17,706 nt of DNA from Nitrospira sp. (GCA_020697375.1 JAJFBJ010000063.1:1-17706); one strand, 5' to 3'; shown: positions 7,264 to 14,487, counted from the stretch's first letter. Numbers and translations: made by a program. Notes: a model not told the origin generated them from the sequence alone.

Positions 7264-8292
7264 ATGACTGGTCGCGAGACGATGTCGTCATTCAAATTGG
7301 GCCTCAGCATTCTATGGCCCGCCTGCTGGACCGCCTTGCCGATCAAGATGGCGTTTGCCCTTCTGTTCATGGCCATGGGTTCCATCCATATTGAAACCAC
7401 GCTCGGCGTGACCTTCCTGATGCTGCTCATCAGCCCCGTCAGCGTGATTGCCTTTTTCGTGATCTCGTTTGGCATGGACTTTCACTTCGCGGAAGGGACC
7501 GGTCTTCCTCTGCTGTTCCTGATTGCCATTCCCATCGACATGTGGGCCTTGGGTCTGGTGGCGCGAACGGTATTTTTGGAGCGACTGCGACTGGAGCCCC
7601 CCGCCTCGCTTGGCGTGAGCCTTTGGGCAAGATTTGCGGTGGCCGGTGCCTTGTATCTTCCGATGTTATGGCTGGTTGAAGGATGGGTCACAGATCTCGC
7701 CCGTTCCATCGTGAAGTCCATCTTGGACGTGGAAGCCCTCAAGCATCTTCCGGTCGCCGAACGAATCGGTGTGGAGTTTACGGCCTGGAGCAGCGTCTCC
7801 CTGGTCGTGCTGCTGGCCTTGACCTATCTCGGCCTCTCACTTCTTGGCAAACTGGTGCAAGGGCGCGCCGCGGCTGCGCAACCGGCCCGCGACAGCTATC
7901 AAGGTCTCATTTCACGCTGGGACATGATCCGGGTGCCTGCCGATCAGAGCTTGATGTTGACGTCGTTCACCGCGGCGGGGGCCATCCTCAGCATTCTGTT
8001 CTGGGCCGCTCTGCCGACCTCCACTCCTCATCCTCATGAATGTTGCAAGCCTCCTGATGAGAAAACTTCAACGCACTTCGATGCGCAAAAGGCTCTGGCC
8101 AAAGGGGAGAAGATATTCAAGGATGCGGAATTGAAGATTGCGGCACTCGAACAGAAAGCGGCCGACGAAGAGAAAAATCAGCCCAAGGGCGGAAAAGACA
8201 AAGAGAAAGCCGGTGTCAAGGAAGGCTCTGCCAGAAGTGAGGGAAAGGCCTCGCAACCAGCAGCCGGAAAATCGGCGGGAAGCGGCAAATGA
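7264..8292 (+). CDS. Unknown polytopic membrane protein with His/Cys motif and charged tail
   Basis: The 342-residue protein has about six hydrophobic helices, for example FLMLLISPVSVIAFFVISFG, LPLLFLIAIPIDMWALGLVA and SFTAAGAILSILFWAAL. Just after the last helix is HPHECC (His256, His258, Cys260, Cys261), which could bind a metal or heme. The final 80 residues are Lys/Glu/Ala-rich and helix-prone, ending in a Gly/Ser/Lys tail. GGAGGG at 7248-7253 sits 10 bases before the ATG at 7264; an ATG at 7282 is less well placed. It lies between cytochrome b and CydA-like 2 and so is probably a structural or assembly subunit of the same complex. I do not recognise the family and assign no reaction. Confidence 0.8.
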   Translation: MTGRETMSSFKLGLSILWPACWTALPIKMAFALLFMAMGSIHIETTLGVTFLMLLISPVSVIAFFVISFGMDFHFAEGTGLPLLFLIAIPIDMWALGLVARTVFLERLRLEPPASLGVSLWARFAVAGALYLPMLWLVEGWVTDLARSIVKSILDVEALKHLPVAERIGVEFTAWSSVSLVVLLALTYLGLSLLGKLVQGRAAAAQPARDSYQGLISRWDMIRVPADQSLMLTSFTAAGAILSILFWAALPTSTPHPHECCKPPDEKTSTHFDAQKALAKGEKIFKDAELKIAALEQKAADEEKNQPKGGKDKEKAGVKEGSARSEGKASQPAAGKSAGSGK

Positions 8293-8308
8293 CATCATGG
8301 CGAACGAC

Positions 8309-8315
8309 GAGGTGA
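8309..8315 (+). promoter_or_regulatory. Ribosome-binding site deciding the CydA-like 2 start
   Basis: GAGGTGA lies 5 bases before the ATG at 8321 and is the only good Shine-Dalgarno match here. It favours 8321 over the in-frame ATG at 8297 (no such site) and over 8138, which is deep inside the previous gene. Confidence 0.6.
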
Positions 8316-8320
8316 GAACA

Positions 8321-10174
8321 ATGATGCACCAGGGTGGGATGGTCACGAATCAGGCGCGCCAGTTCGCAGGCCGCGCGGCCCTGCTGGCCGGATGTGCTGC
8401 CTTACTGGGACTTGCAGGGATGCCCGATGTGGTTCTGGCGCAGGAGTCCGGTTCCGTGTCTGCTCCGACCGCCTATCGAGACCTCCCCTATATCGGAAGC
8501 CGGAACCTCGTGTGGGTCATCGCTCAGCTGCATCTCTTGCTTGCGGGTTTCGTGCTGGGAGTCCCGATCTTCGCCTGGTTGTGCGAAATCGTCGGCTGGA
8601 AATCTGGAGACAAGCGATACGACAAACTGGCTAAAGAGTTTACCAAGTTGTTGACCTCGTCTTATGCCACAACCGCGCTGTTCGGCGGGATTCTGCTGTT
8701 TCTCTTGATCGGTTTCTATCCGAAGTTGATGGCCTACCTGACCGACATCTTTTTCCCCTCCTTTCTTGTGTATTGCGCCCTCTTTCTCGTGGAGACTGCG
8801 ACCCTGTATCTCTATTGGTACGGGTGGGATGCGATGGGGGAAGGGAATGGAAAGAAATTTCATATCTTCCTGGGTTTCCTCCTGAACGTCTTCGCCTTTT
8901 TCATCATGATCGTGCCCAACTCCTGGGCGACGTTCCAAGCCAGTCCGGTGGTCATTGCCGAAGGAACCGATTTTGAGCGGGCGTGGGCCGCGACCTGGAA
9001 CCCGACCTGGTGGCCGGTCAATATTCACCGCCTCATCGCCAACGTGGTGCTCGGCGGTTACATTTGCGGAGCCTATGCCGGTATCCGCTACCTATCGGCG
9101 AAAAGCCTGGAAGAGCGATACCACTATGATTGGATGGGCTACGTCGGAAACTTTATCGGCGTATTCGGCCTTCTCCCGTTGCCCTTCGCCGGTTACTGGC
9201 TGATGCGTGAAATTTATCAGTACAACCAGCAGATGGGCATCACCCTCATGGGCGGATTCCTGTCATGGCTGTTTATTCTGCAGGCCATGTTGATCGGAGT
9301 GCTTTTCCTTGGGTCGAACTATTATTTCTGGCTCGGGATCACCCATCGCATACCAGGGTCTGAAACGCAGTATCGCAAACCGATCATGGCGATGCTGATC
9401 ATTCTTCTGTTGTGTCTCGGTGTCTGGATGACACCCCATTCACTCGTCGCCAGCCTGGCGGAGGCCCAGCAGATGGGAGGCACCCATCACCCCTTGCTGG
9501 GTGTATTCGGGGTCATGTCGGCCAAGATGACCGTTTCCAACCTGATGGTGCTCGTGACATTCATGAGCTTCATCATGTACTGGCGAGCGGGAAAGCAAGA
9601 CACGGCCGGATGGGCCAAGGCAGCCAAAGCTGTCATGGGCGCTGTTCTCGTCCTTGCGGGCATCGCAGTCATTGTCCTCGGGGTGTGGGGATATTTTGTC
9701 CCGGCAATCATCCGCATCAATTATTTTTCCACCTCACAAGTCGGCATCGTCATCTTCGTGATGTTGACGATTACCCCCCTGACCGCACTGCTCTTGAAGA
9801 GCGCGAAGACCACGACGGAGATGGTCTGGGGGAAAATGCCTCCCCGCGCCGGTTATGCGCTGGTGCTGAATGCGGTCATGGTCATTCTGCTCATGACCCT
9901 GATGGGGTACGCCCGTTCCTCTTCGCGCGTACATTGGCATGTGTACGGAGTCATGCGCGATTCGTCCCAATATGCCTTCTCGCCGGCGCTCGGGTACGCG
10001 GCGGCGTTCATGGCTCTGAACACCTTCTTGTTCTGCATGTTGGTCGCATTCATTTTCTGGGTGGCCACGATGGGCGACAAGGCTAAGGCGGCAGCAGCTG
10101 GTACGAAAGGGCGGGTCGAGCCGGGAGGTATCCCGGCTATGGCCGGCGGCGCACCCGATGAGACGCGCCAGTAA
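8321..10174 (+). CDS. Cytochrome bd-like (CydA-like) membrane subunit, copy 2
   Basis: The 617-residue polytopic protein with an N-terminal signal-like segment (LLGLAGMPDVVLAQ) is clearly homologous to the 2633 product: IAQLHLLLAGFVLG, ETATLYLYWYGWD, NIHRLIANVVLGGY, HYDWMGYVGN, GSNYYFWLG and WMTPH all have counterparts there. Candidate ligands by comparison with E. coli CydA are His71 (His19), Glu158 (Glu107), His236 (His186) and Met323 in LQAMLIG (Met393). GRQPW is absent, the Q-loop is nearly absent, and the Glu445 position is Leu in CLGVWMTPH. A longer C-terminal region with several helices ends in a Gly/Ala/Lys tail. No CydB gene is present, so the two CydA-like proteins may form a heterodimer in the place of CydA-CydB. 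Oxygen reduction is not supported by the residues. Confidence 0.85.
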   Translation: MMHQGGMVTNQARQFAGRAALLAGCAALLGLAGMPDVVLAQESGSVSAPTAYRDLPYIGSRNLVWVIAQLHLLLAGFVLGVPIFAWLCEIVGWKSGDKRYDKLAKEFTKLLTSSYATTALFGGILLFLLIGFYPKLMAYLTDIFFPSFLVYCALFLVETATLYLYWYGWDAMGEGNGKKFHIFLGFLLNVFAFFIMIVPNSWATFQASPVVIAEGTDFERAWAATWNPTWWPVNIHRLIANVVLGGYICGAYAGIRYLSAKSLEERYHYDWMGYVGNFIGVFGLLPLPFAGYWLMREIYQYNQQMGITLMGGFLSWLFILQAMLIGVLFLGSNYYFWLGITHRIPGSETQYRKPIMAMLIILLLCLGVWMTPHSLVASLAEAQQMGGTHHPLLGVFGVMSAKMTVSNLMVLVTFMSFIMYWRAGKQDTAGWAKAAKAVMGAVLVLAGIAVIVLGVWGYFVPAIIRINYFSTSQVGIVIFVMLTITPLTALLLKSAKTTTEMVWGKMPPRAGYALVLNAVMVILLMTLMGYARSSSRVHWHVYGVMRDSSQYAFSPALGYAAAFMALNTFLFCMLVAFIFWVATMGDKAKAAAAGTKGRVEPGGIPAMAGGAPDETRQ

Positions 10175-10258
10175 GAATTCTGAATGGCCGATGTTGAATC
10201 GACCGGTGGCACGAATAACGGGCAGTCCAGATTCAGAATTCAACATTCAGCATTCCAC
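10175..10258. repeat. Heptanucleotide repeat and palindrome between operon genes
   Basis: Four tandem 7-base units, ATTCAGA, ATTCAAC, ATTCAGC and ATTCCAC, occupy 10231-10258. Upstream, GAATTCTGAAT (10175-10185) is the exact reverse complement of ATTCAGAATTC (10231-10241), and ATGTTGAAT (10191-10199) is that of ATTCAACAT (10238-10246), so the gap can fold in alternative ways. It begins at the first base after the CydA-like 2 stop and fills most of the 98-bp gap. It looks like a dispersed intergenic repeat of the REP/MITE kind rather than a designed regulator. Confidence 0.7.
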
Positions 10259-10272
10259 ACGGAAGGGTGGTT

Positions 10273-10893
10273 ATGAGTGAAGTTGTCAAACTGCAGCTAA
10301 TCGGTCTCTGCGTCGTCGGCTTCGGAACCGTCATCCTCCTGTTCATCAAATCGCAATTTACGCGGGTCATCGGATTTGTGGCGATCGTGCTGGGGTTGTT
10401 CGCGCTGGTCGCGCTGGCGGTTCCGCAAATGGCTTCCCTTCCGCCGGCGGAAGAGAGTATCAACATCGCCGACATTAAAACGCCGACCGACATGGCCTCC
10501 ATCGGCCAGAAGATATTTTTCAGCAAAGGCCAATGTGCGCTCTGCCACTCCATCGGACCGAGCGAATCGGCCCGTTGCCCGGATCTCAAAGGTATCGGGT
10601 CAAAATTGTCGCGTGACTTTCTGTTCGAGAGCCTGACGGAGCCGCAAGCCTACCTCTATCTGGATTACCGCCACGAGGGGATCCCGAAGGAATATCCGGC
10701 GCGCATGCCGTATATCAACAAGAATCCCATCGGCCTATCTAAGAATGAAATTTTGTCGGTCATTGCGTTTCTGCAGCAGATGAGCGGCGAACCCATCGGT
10801 GTGAGTCCATCTGAATTGGATCTTCCGCGCCCAACACCGGCGCCGGTGAAGGCAGCCGATGCCGGCTCGCTCGCTGTGGCTCAGGTTCGATAG
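10273..10893 (+). CDS. Membrane-anchored monoheme cytochrome c
   Basis: The 206-residue protein has two N-terminal transmembrane helices (about 8-26 and 32-52) and then a periplasmic cytochrome c domain. Heme c is bound at CALCH (Cys88, Cys91, His92); Met145 in ARMPYINK is the likely axial ligand. The C-terminus is a Pro/Ala-rich tail. GGAAGG at 10261-10266, 6 bases before the ATG at 10273, supports this start over the GTG at 10267. Lying between CydA-like 2 and another membrane cytochrome, it probably carries electrons within the same complex. It is less like the other c-type domains of the operon than those are to each other. Confidence 0.88.
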   Translation: MSEVVKLQLIGLCVVGFGTVILLFIKSQFTRVIGFVAIVLGLFALVALAVPQMASLPPAEESINIADIKTPTDMASIGQKIFFSKGQCALCHSIGPSESARCPDLKGIGSKLSRDFLFESLTEPQAYLYLDYRHEGIPKEYPARMPYINKNPIGLSKNEILSVIAFLQQMSGEPIGVSPSELDLPRPTPAPVKAADAGSLAVAQVR

Positions 10894-10915
10894 TCGGGGA
10901 AGTAGAGGAGGAAGC

Positions 10916-11641
10916 ATGGGAGGCGTACTCGTTAGGCCGATTATTCTGACGGTCTTGATCTATCTTTTTTTGAAGTTCATCGTTCCCAACCTGCCGCATA
11001 GCGCGCCGTTGCCCTCAAGTCTGATCTTTTTGTACCTGATGCTGTCGACGACCGGCATTGTCATCTTCGCGACCTTGAGCGGAGCGTCGAAAGATGCGTT
11101 CTTCGGTCCTATTTTTCGCTTTTTAACCGGTGAAAGCGGAGGCGGTCTGAAGGTCGCGCGCTATCTCGTGCTGGCATTGTTTCCGTTGCTCGTCGGCTGG
11201 CAGACCTATGGAAGTACTGCATCCAGTGATGCTCCGCCGGCGGAAAACCGAACGATTCACCCCGCTCCTCCCGGTGAGTATACCGGTCTCTCCAATCCGG
11301 TTCCCAAGACCCCGGAAAATATTATGTACGGCAAAGGCCTTTATGCCTCCCGTTGCGCGCCCTGTCATGGCAACTTCGATGGAAAAGGATTTGCCGCGGC
11401 TGGATTTACTCCTCCGCCTGCGAATTTTAAGGATCCGACGACGATCGCCATGTTGCAAGAGAGCTACCTGTTCTGGCGCATCAAGAAAGGAGGCGTGGGT
11501 CTTCCGGTCGAGGGAATGCCATGGAAAACAGCCATGCCGCGTTGGGAGCTCGAATTGTCGGACGAGGATATCTGGAAAGTCATCATGGGCGAATATGACG
11601 GAGCCGGGCAGAAGCCGAGAACGTGGGATGAGTCAGAATGA
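10916..11641 (+). CDS. Membrane-anchored monoheme cytochrome c
   Basis: The 241-residue protein has about three N-terminal helices (VRPIILTVLIYLFLKFIV; a second near 35-55; a third near 85-100) before a periplasmic heme domain. CAPCH (Cys147, Cys150, His151) binds heme c; Met201 or Met207 in EGMPWKTAMPRW is the axial ligand candidate. The strings LFWRIKKGG and LSDEDIWKVI match WFWRISEG and LSEEDRWKLV in the 2029 product, showing that the two heme domains are related. The start at 10916 follows GAGGAGGAAG; an in-frame ATG at 10859 lies inside the previous gene. It is followed after 40 bp by the NxrC-like gene, which suggests it may accept electrons from that heme-b protein. Confidence 0.88.
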   Translation: MGGVLVRPIILTVLIYLFLKFIVPNLPHSAPLPSSLIFLYLMLSTTGIVIFATLSGASKDAFFGPIFRFLTGESGGGLKVARYLVLALFPLLVGWQTYGSTASSDAPPAENRTIHPAPPGEYTGLSNPVPKTPENIMYGKGLYASRCAPCHGNFDGKGFAAAGFTPPPANFKDPTTIAMLQESYLFWRIKKGGVGLPVEGMPWKTAMPRWELELSDEDIWKVIMGEYDGAGQKPRTWDESE

Positions 11642-11681
11642 TTCGACCGACCAGGCGCCGCTGAGCAATTAAGAGGAACGT

Positions 11682-12509
11682 ATGGCACGAGTGAGGAGCG
11701 CAGGTATGAAATGGCGGATAGGGGCTCTCGGCCTTACAGGGCTGTGCCTGGTCCTCGGCTTACAGCCGGCTTACAGCCAGCAAAGTGTGGCGGTGCGTGC
11801 GACGCTTGCGAAGGGGGCCCTCCCGGCCGATGATCCCACGTCAGCCGCATGGGCTGATGCGCCTGTCGCGGAATTTCCCATGTCTCCCCAGGTCCATTGG
11901 CCGGTCCGCATTACGGAGGTCACGGCAAAGAGCGTCAAAGTTCGTGCGCTGCATGATGGGACGACGGTTGCGATTCTGATGGAATATGCGGACCCCACCG
12001 AGGATCCGGACGATGCCGCCGCGCTTGAATTCATGGTGGGCGACAGCAAGGCGCATTTCGCGCATGGCCAACCGATGGCGCAAGTGGTGGGTGGGCCGGT
12101 CAATATCTGGTACTGGAAGAATAAGAACGGTAAAGGCGTCGATATGGGAGCGCAGGGGTTTGCGACACTCAAGCCCCATGCGCACCAAGCGGTCAAGGCG
12201 AAAGGGGTCTTTCAGGGAGGATCGTGGAAGGTGGTCTTCTCGCGTCCGTTACAGACCGAGCATTCAACGGAAGACACTCAATTCAAGACCGGCGAATTCA
12301 GCAATATCGCGTTTGCCATTTGGGATGGAAAGAAAACCGAGAGCGGCGACCTGAAGGAAAAGGGCTCCGAGAAAGCGATTTCGTCATGGTGGTATTTCCG
12401 TGCCGATGCGCCGCCGGACTATTCGCCTTACCTGTATGCAGCACTTGCGGTGGGCCTAGCGCTCGGATTTGAGTTGGTCCTCGTGAGACGTCTAAAGAAA
12501 GGGTCGTGA
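11682..12509 (+). CDS. NxrC/EbdC-like heme-b protein with membrane anchor
   Basis: The 275-residue protein has a signal peptide (cleavage near AYS-QQ, residue 32), a beta-rich periplasmic domain (about 40-245) and a C-terminal transmembrane helix followed by RRLKKGS. The domain resembles the gamma subunits of type II DMSO-reductase enzymes (ethylbenzene dehydrogenase, chlorate and selenate reductase, nitrite oxidoreductase), which bind one heme b by Met and Lys. Candidate ligands are Met132 in HGQPMAQVVGG and Lys231 in SEKAISSWWYF; the strings VNIWYWKN and AISSWWYF are typical. No alpha or beta molybdoenzyme subunit is in the window. The start may instead be the ATG at 11706, which has GAGGAG 7 bases upstream and gives a cleaner signal peptide. 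It could link a periplasmic molybdoenzyme to this complex, but that is inference. Confidence 0.8.
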   Translation: MARVRSAGMKWRIGALGLTGLCLVLGLQPAYSQQSVAVRATLAKGALPADDPTSAAWADAPVAEFPMSPQVHWPVRITEVTAKSVKVRALHDGTTVAILMEYADPTEDPDDAAALEFMVGDSKAHFAHGQPMAQVVGGPVNIWYWKNKNGKGVDMGAQGFATLKPHAHQAVKAKGVFQGGSWKVVFSRPLQTEHSTEDTQFKTGEFSNIAFAIWDGKKTESGDLKEKGSEKAISSWWYFRADAPPDYSPYLYAALAVGLALGFELVLVRRLKKGS

Positions 12510-12511
12510 GC

Positions 12512-13525
12512 ATGAGGGCGTGGCCAAGAATACGCGTCATTGGAACGGTCGCAGGGTTGGTCGGGCTGTGGGGTCTCATCGGAGCCGGGGGTTGTTCGAT
12601 GTTTCAAAACGAACAAGCCGCGAAAGGCCAGAAGCTGTATACCCATTACTGCATGCATTGCCACGGCGAGAGCGGAAAGCAAAATGAAGGCTTCAATTGG
12701 TCTTCGATGACCGATCCAAAACCCAAAGACCTTTCCAACAAAGAGGAGATGGGCACCTTCAACGACCAGGAAATTTTCAGCACGATTTCCCGCGACATGA
12801 AAGATACCGGCCCAGGCGGCGACACAATCGGAGACGATGAATTCGCGGTTCCGACCATGCCGACGTTCAAGTACACCCTCTCCGAAGAAGAAATCTGGGG
12901 CATCGTCGGGCATGTACGGTCGTTGCACGGCAAAAAATTGGAATTCGATGTCGAAGGCCGGAAGAAGGAGTTGCAGGCGGCAGTGCAAGGGGCCGATCAG
13001 AAATTTAAAGAAGCCGAACGGGTGGCTCAGGAAGCGGAAAAGAAAGCCAGCGATGAGGCGGACAAGAAGGGCGAGGAGGTAGACGACAATGCCTACCTCA
13101 AGGAAATGCAGCTCATGGCGCAAGCAAAAAAGGAGCTAGACCAGGCCACCGCGGCACTGGCGAATTTCACGACCAGACCAGGGAAAGGTGTCAATATCGC
13201 GCGTCCGGACCTGACCATGAAGCCAGACGCCGCAGCCAAGCTCGCGGAGGTCGGTAAACAGCTCTACGTGACCAAATATGGTTGCAACGGATGCCATAAG
13301 ATCGGCGAGGAGGGCGGCAAGGTAGGGCCTGCGCTCGATCGTGCAGGATTCCGGCTGAACCCGACCTGGGTCTATCGGTGGCTGCGGAATCCGCAGGCTA
13401 TGAAATCAGATACCAGGATGCCGAGCCTGGGCTTGAATGATGCGGATGCGAAAGCCGTCGCCCTCTATTTGAAGACGCTTCGCGCTCCGAAACCGGACAA
13501 GCCTTTGGGAAAGGTAGGCGATTGA
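12512..13525 (+). CDS. Diheme cytochrome c lipoprotein with coiled-coil spacer
   Basis: The 337-residue protein has a lipoprotein-like signal ending at GAGGC, then a first cytochrome c domain with CMHCH (Cys47, Cys50, His51) and LSEEEIWGIVGHVR. A long Lys/Glu/Ala-rich stretch (about 145-215) is probably a coiled coil. A second heme domain with CNGCH (Cys258, Cys261, His262) and Met303 in TRMPSLG follows. The rigid spacer would hold the two hemes apart, as an arm might. The preceding gene's stop codon (TGA 12507-12509) lies just before this ATG, with AGAAAGGG about 8 bases upstream; a GTG at 12506 overlapping that stop is also possible. It is the last gene of the operon and converges on the prenyltransferase gene after 17 bp. 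No terminator with a T-run is visible between them. Confidence 0.87.
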   Translation: MRAWPRIRVIGTVAGLVGLWGLIGAGGCSMFQNEQAAKGQKLYTHYCMHCHGESGKQNEGFNWSSMTDPKPKDLSNKEEMGTFNDQEIFSTISRDMKDTGPGGDTIGDDEFAVPTMPTFKYTLSEEEIWGIVGHVRSLHGKKLEFDVEGRKKELQAAVQGADQKFKEAERVAQEAEKKASDEADKKGEEVDDNAYLKEMQLMAQAKKELDQATAALANFTTRPGKGVNIARPDLTMKPDAAAKLAEVGKQLYVTKYGCNGCHKIGEEGGKVGPALDRAGFRLNPTWVYRWLRNPQAMKSDTRMPSLGLNDADAKAVALYLKTLRAPKPDKPLGKVGD

Positions 13526-13542
13526 TCGCATCACGCATGTTG

Positions 13543-14442
13543 TCACGTGCCGATCCAGATACCGAATAGTACTGCCGCCCCGGCATAGACGTGCTGCTGA
13601 AACATGGTGAAGGCCGCATGGGGAGCTATCGGGGTTCTCAAGCGACGTACCTGCCAGATGAAGAGTCCGGTGAGCAGGACTAACATCAGGTAGTATCCCA
13701 TCCGGAGGCCGGACAGCTGACCGGCCGCCATCAGACAGATTACCATCCCGGATAAAAAAAGACCGACTGCCGCAGGCACGGCCTCACCGAAAAAAAGCGC
13801 GGACGATTTCACTCCGATGCGGCGATCGTCTTCCCGATCTTGCAGCGCATAAATCGTATCGTAGGCGATGGCCCAGCAGACCGTTGCGGCAAAGAGCAGC
13901 CAGGCCGGCTGGTCGATTGTGCCTCGAGAGGCGCTCCAGGCCATGATGGCTCCCCAGCCGAAGGCGATCCCGAGGACCGCCTGCGGCAGCTGAATCCATC
14001 GCTTGCTGAATGGATAGATGGCCGCCAGGAACAAGGCCACCGGGCTAAGGAGAATCGTGAAGGTATTGAGGGTGAGGGCCAGAAATGCCGCAACGATCGC
14101 GAGAAAGAGCGCGACCAGACGCGCCTGGCGCGGCGACAGGCGGCCGTCCGCAAGCGGCCTGCTGCTGGTGCGCGCGACATGTTTGTCGAAATTGCGATCG
14201 GCCAAATCGTTGAAGACCACCCCCAGACTGCGCATGACAAACGCGCCCAAAGCAAACACGACGAGTAACGACAACGGCGGCCGGCCGTGATTGGCCAGCA
14301 CCAAAGACCAGAGGCTCGGCAACATCAGGAGCCACGTGCCGGATTGATTACGGAGGCGAATAAGATCCGCGACGGCGTTCCAGGACCACGAAGGCGCTAA
14401 TCGTTCGACCGGGTCATTGGCGAGAATCACAGGCTGGACCAT
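13543..14442 (-). CDS. ubiA: UbiA-family polyprenyltransferase
   Basis: The 299-residue polytopic membrane protein shows both Asp-rich motifs that bind the prenyl diphosphate through magnesium: NDLADRNFDKHV and YALQDREDDRRIGVKS. Between them, strings such as LTLNTFTILLSPVAL, LPQAVLGIAFGWG and CWAIAYDT closely match E. coli UbiA, which prenylates 4-hydroxybenzoate. If the host makes menaquinone by the futalosine route, the enzyme could instead act as the MqnP prenyltransferase; sequence reading cannot separate these. The ATG at 14442 is chosen; a TTG at 14466 and a GTG at 14430 are alternatives, and none has a clear ribosome-binding site. The length agrees with UbiA (290 residues in E. coli). 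It is convergent with the respiratory operon, so it is expressed separately. Confidence 0.88.
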   Translation of the reverse strand: MVQPVILANDPVERLAPSWSWNAVADLIRLRNQSGTWLLMLPSLWSLVLANHGRPPLSLLVVFALGAFVMRSLGVVFNDLADRNFDKHVARTSSRPLADGRLSPRQARLVALFLAIVAAFLALTLNTFTILLSPVALFLAAIYPFSKRWIQLPQAVLGIAFGWGAIMAWSASRGTIDQPAWLLFAATVCWAIAYDTIYALQDREDDRRIGVKSSALFFGEAVPAAVGLFLSGMVICLMAAGQLSGLRMGYYLMLVLLTGLFIWQVRRLRTPIAPHAAFTMFQQHVYAGAAVLFGIWIGT

Positions 14443-14487
14443 AGCGAAGCACAGAAGACCTGTCAACGCCGCCGATGTGTCGGACGG

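Larger units (their letters stand above)
2029..13525 (+). other. Putative ten-gene respiratory operon (hybrid bc/bd-like complex)
   Basis: Ten co-directional genes lie here with gaps of 40, 39, -4, 0, 18, 28, 98, 22, 40 and 2 bp. There is no terminator between them, and several starts touch or overlap the previous stop (GTGA at 5182, TAAATG at 6127). Together they encode a Rieske protein, a fused cytochrome b, two CydA-like proteins, five c-type cytochromes with six CxxCH motifs, one NxrC/EbdC-like heme-b protein and one unknown polytopic membrane protein. The layout implies one multi-subunit complex. Whether the 98-bp repeat gap at 10175-10272 splits the transcript cannot be told from sequence. 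Confidence 0.8.

Noticed and set aside
8138..8320. Longer N-terminus for CydA-like 2 from 8138 or 8297
   Set aside because: The 8138 extension is an Arg/Lys-rich frame shadow of the previous gene's tail. Only the ATG at 8321 has a proper ribosome-binding site.
2633..10174. Calling the CydA-like genes a working cytochrome bd oxidase (cydA/cydB)
   Set aside because: GRQPW, the Q-loop and the Glu ligand of the high-spin heme are missing, and neither copy looks like CydB.
10231..10258. CRISPR-like array
   Set aside because: The units are 7 bases and directly tandem, with no spacers and no cas genes nearby.
13505..13560. Bidirectional terminator between the operon end and the prenyltransferase
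   Set aside because: GCGATTGATCGC is a small palindrome but there is no stable stem with a T-run on either strand.
13840..14335. Several plus-strand and alternative-frame open frames opposite the prenyltransferase
   Set aside because: They are Arg/Ala-rich antisense shadows with no motifs; the minus-strand UbiA family match explains the region.
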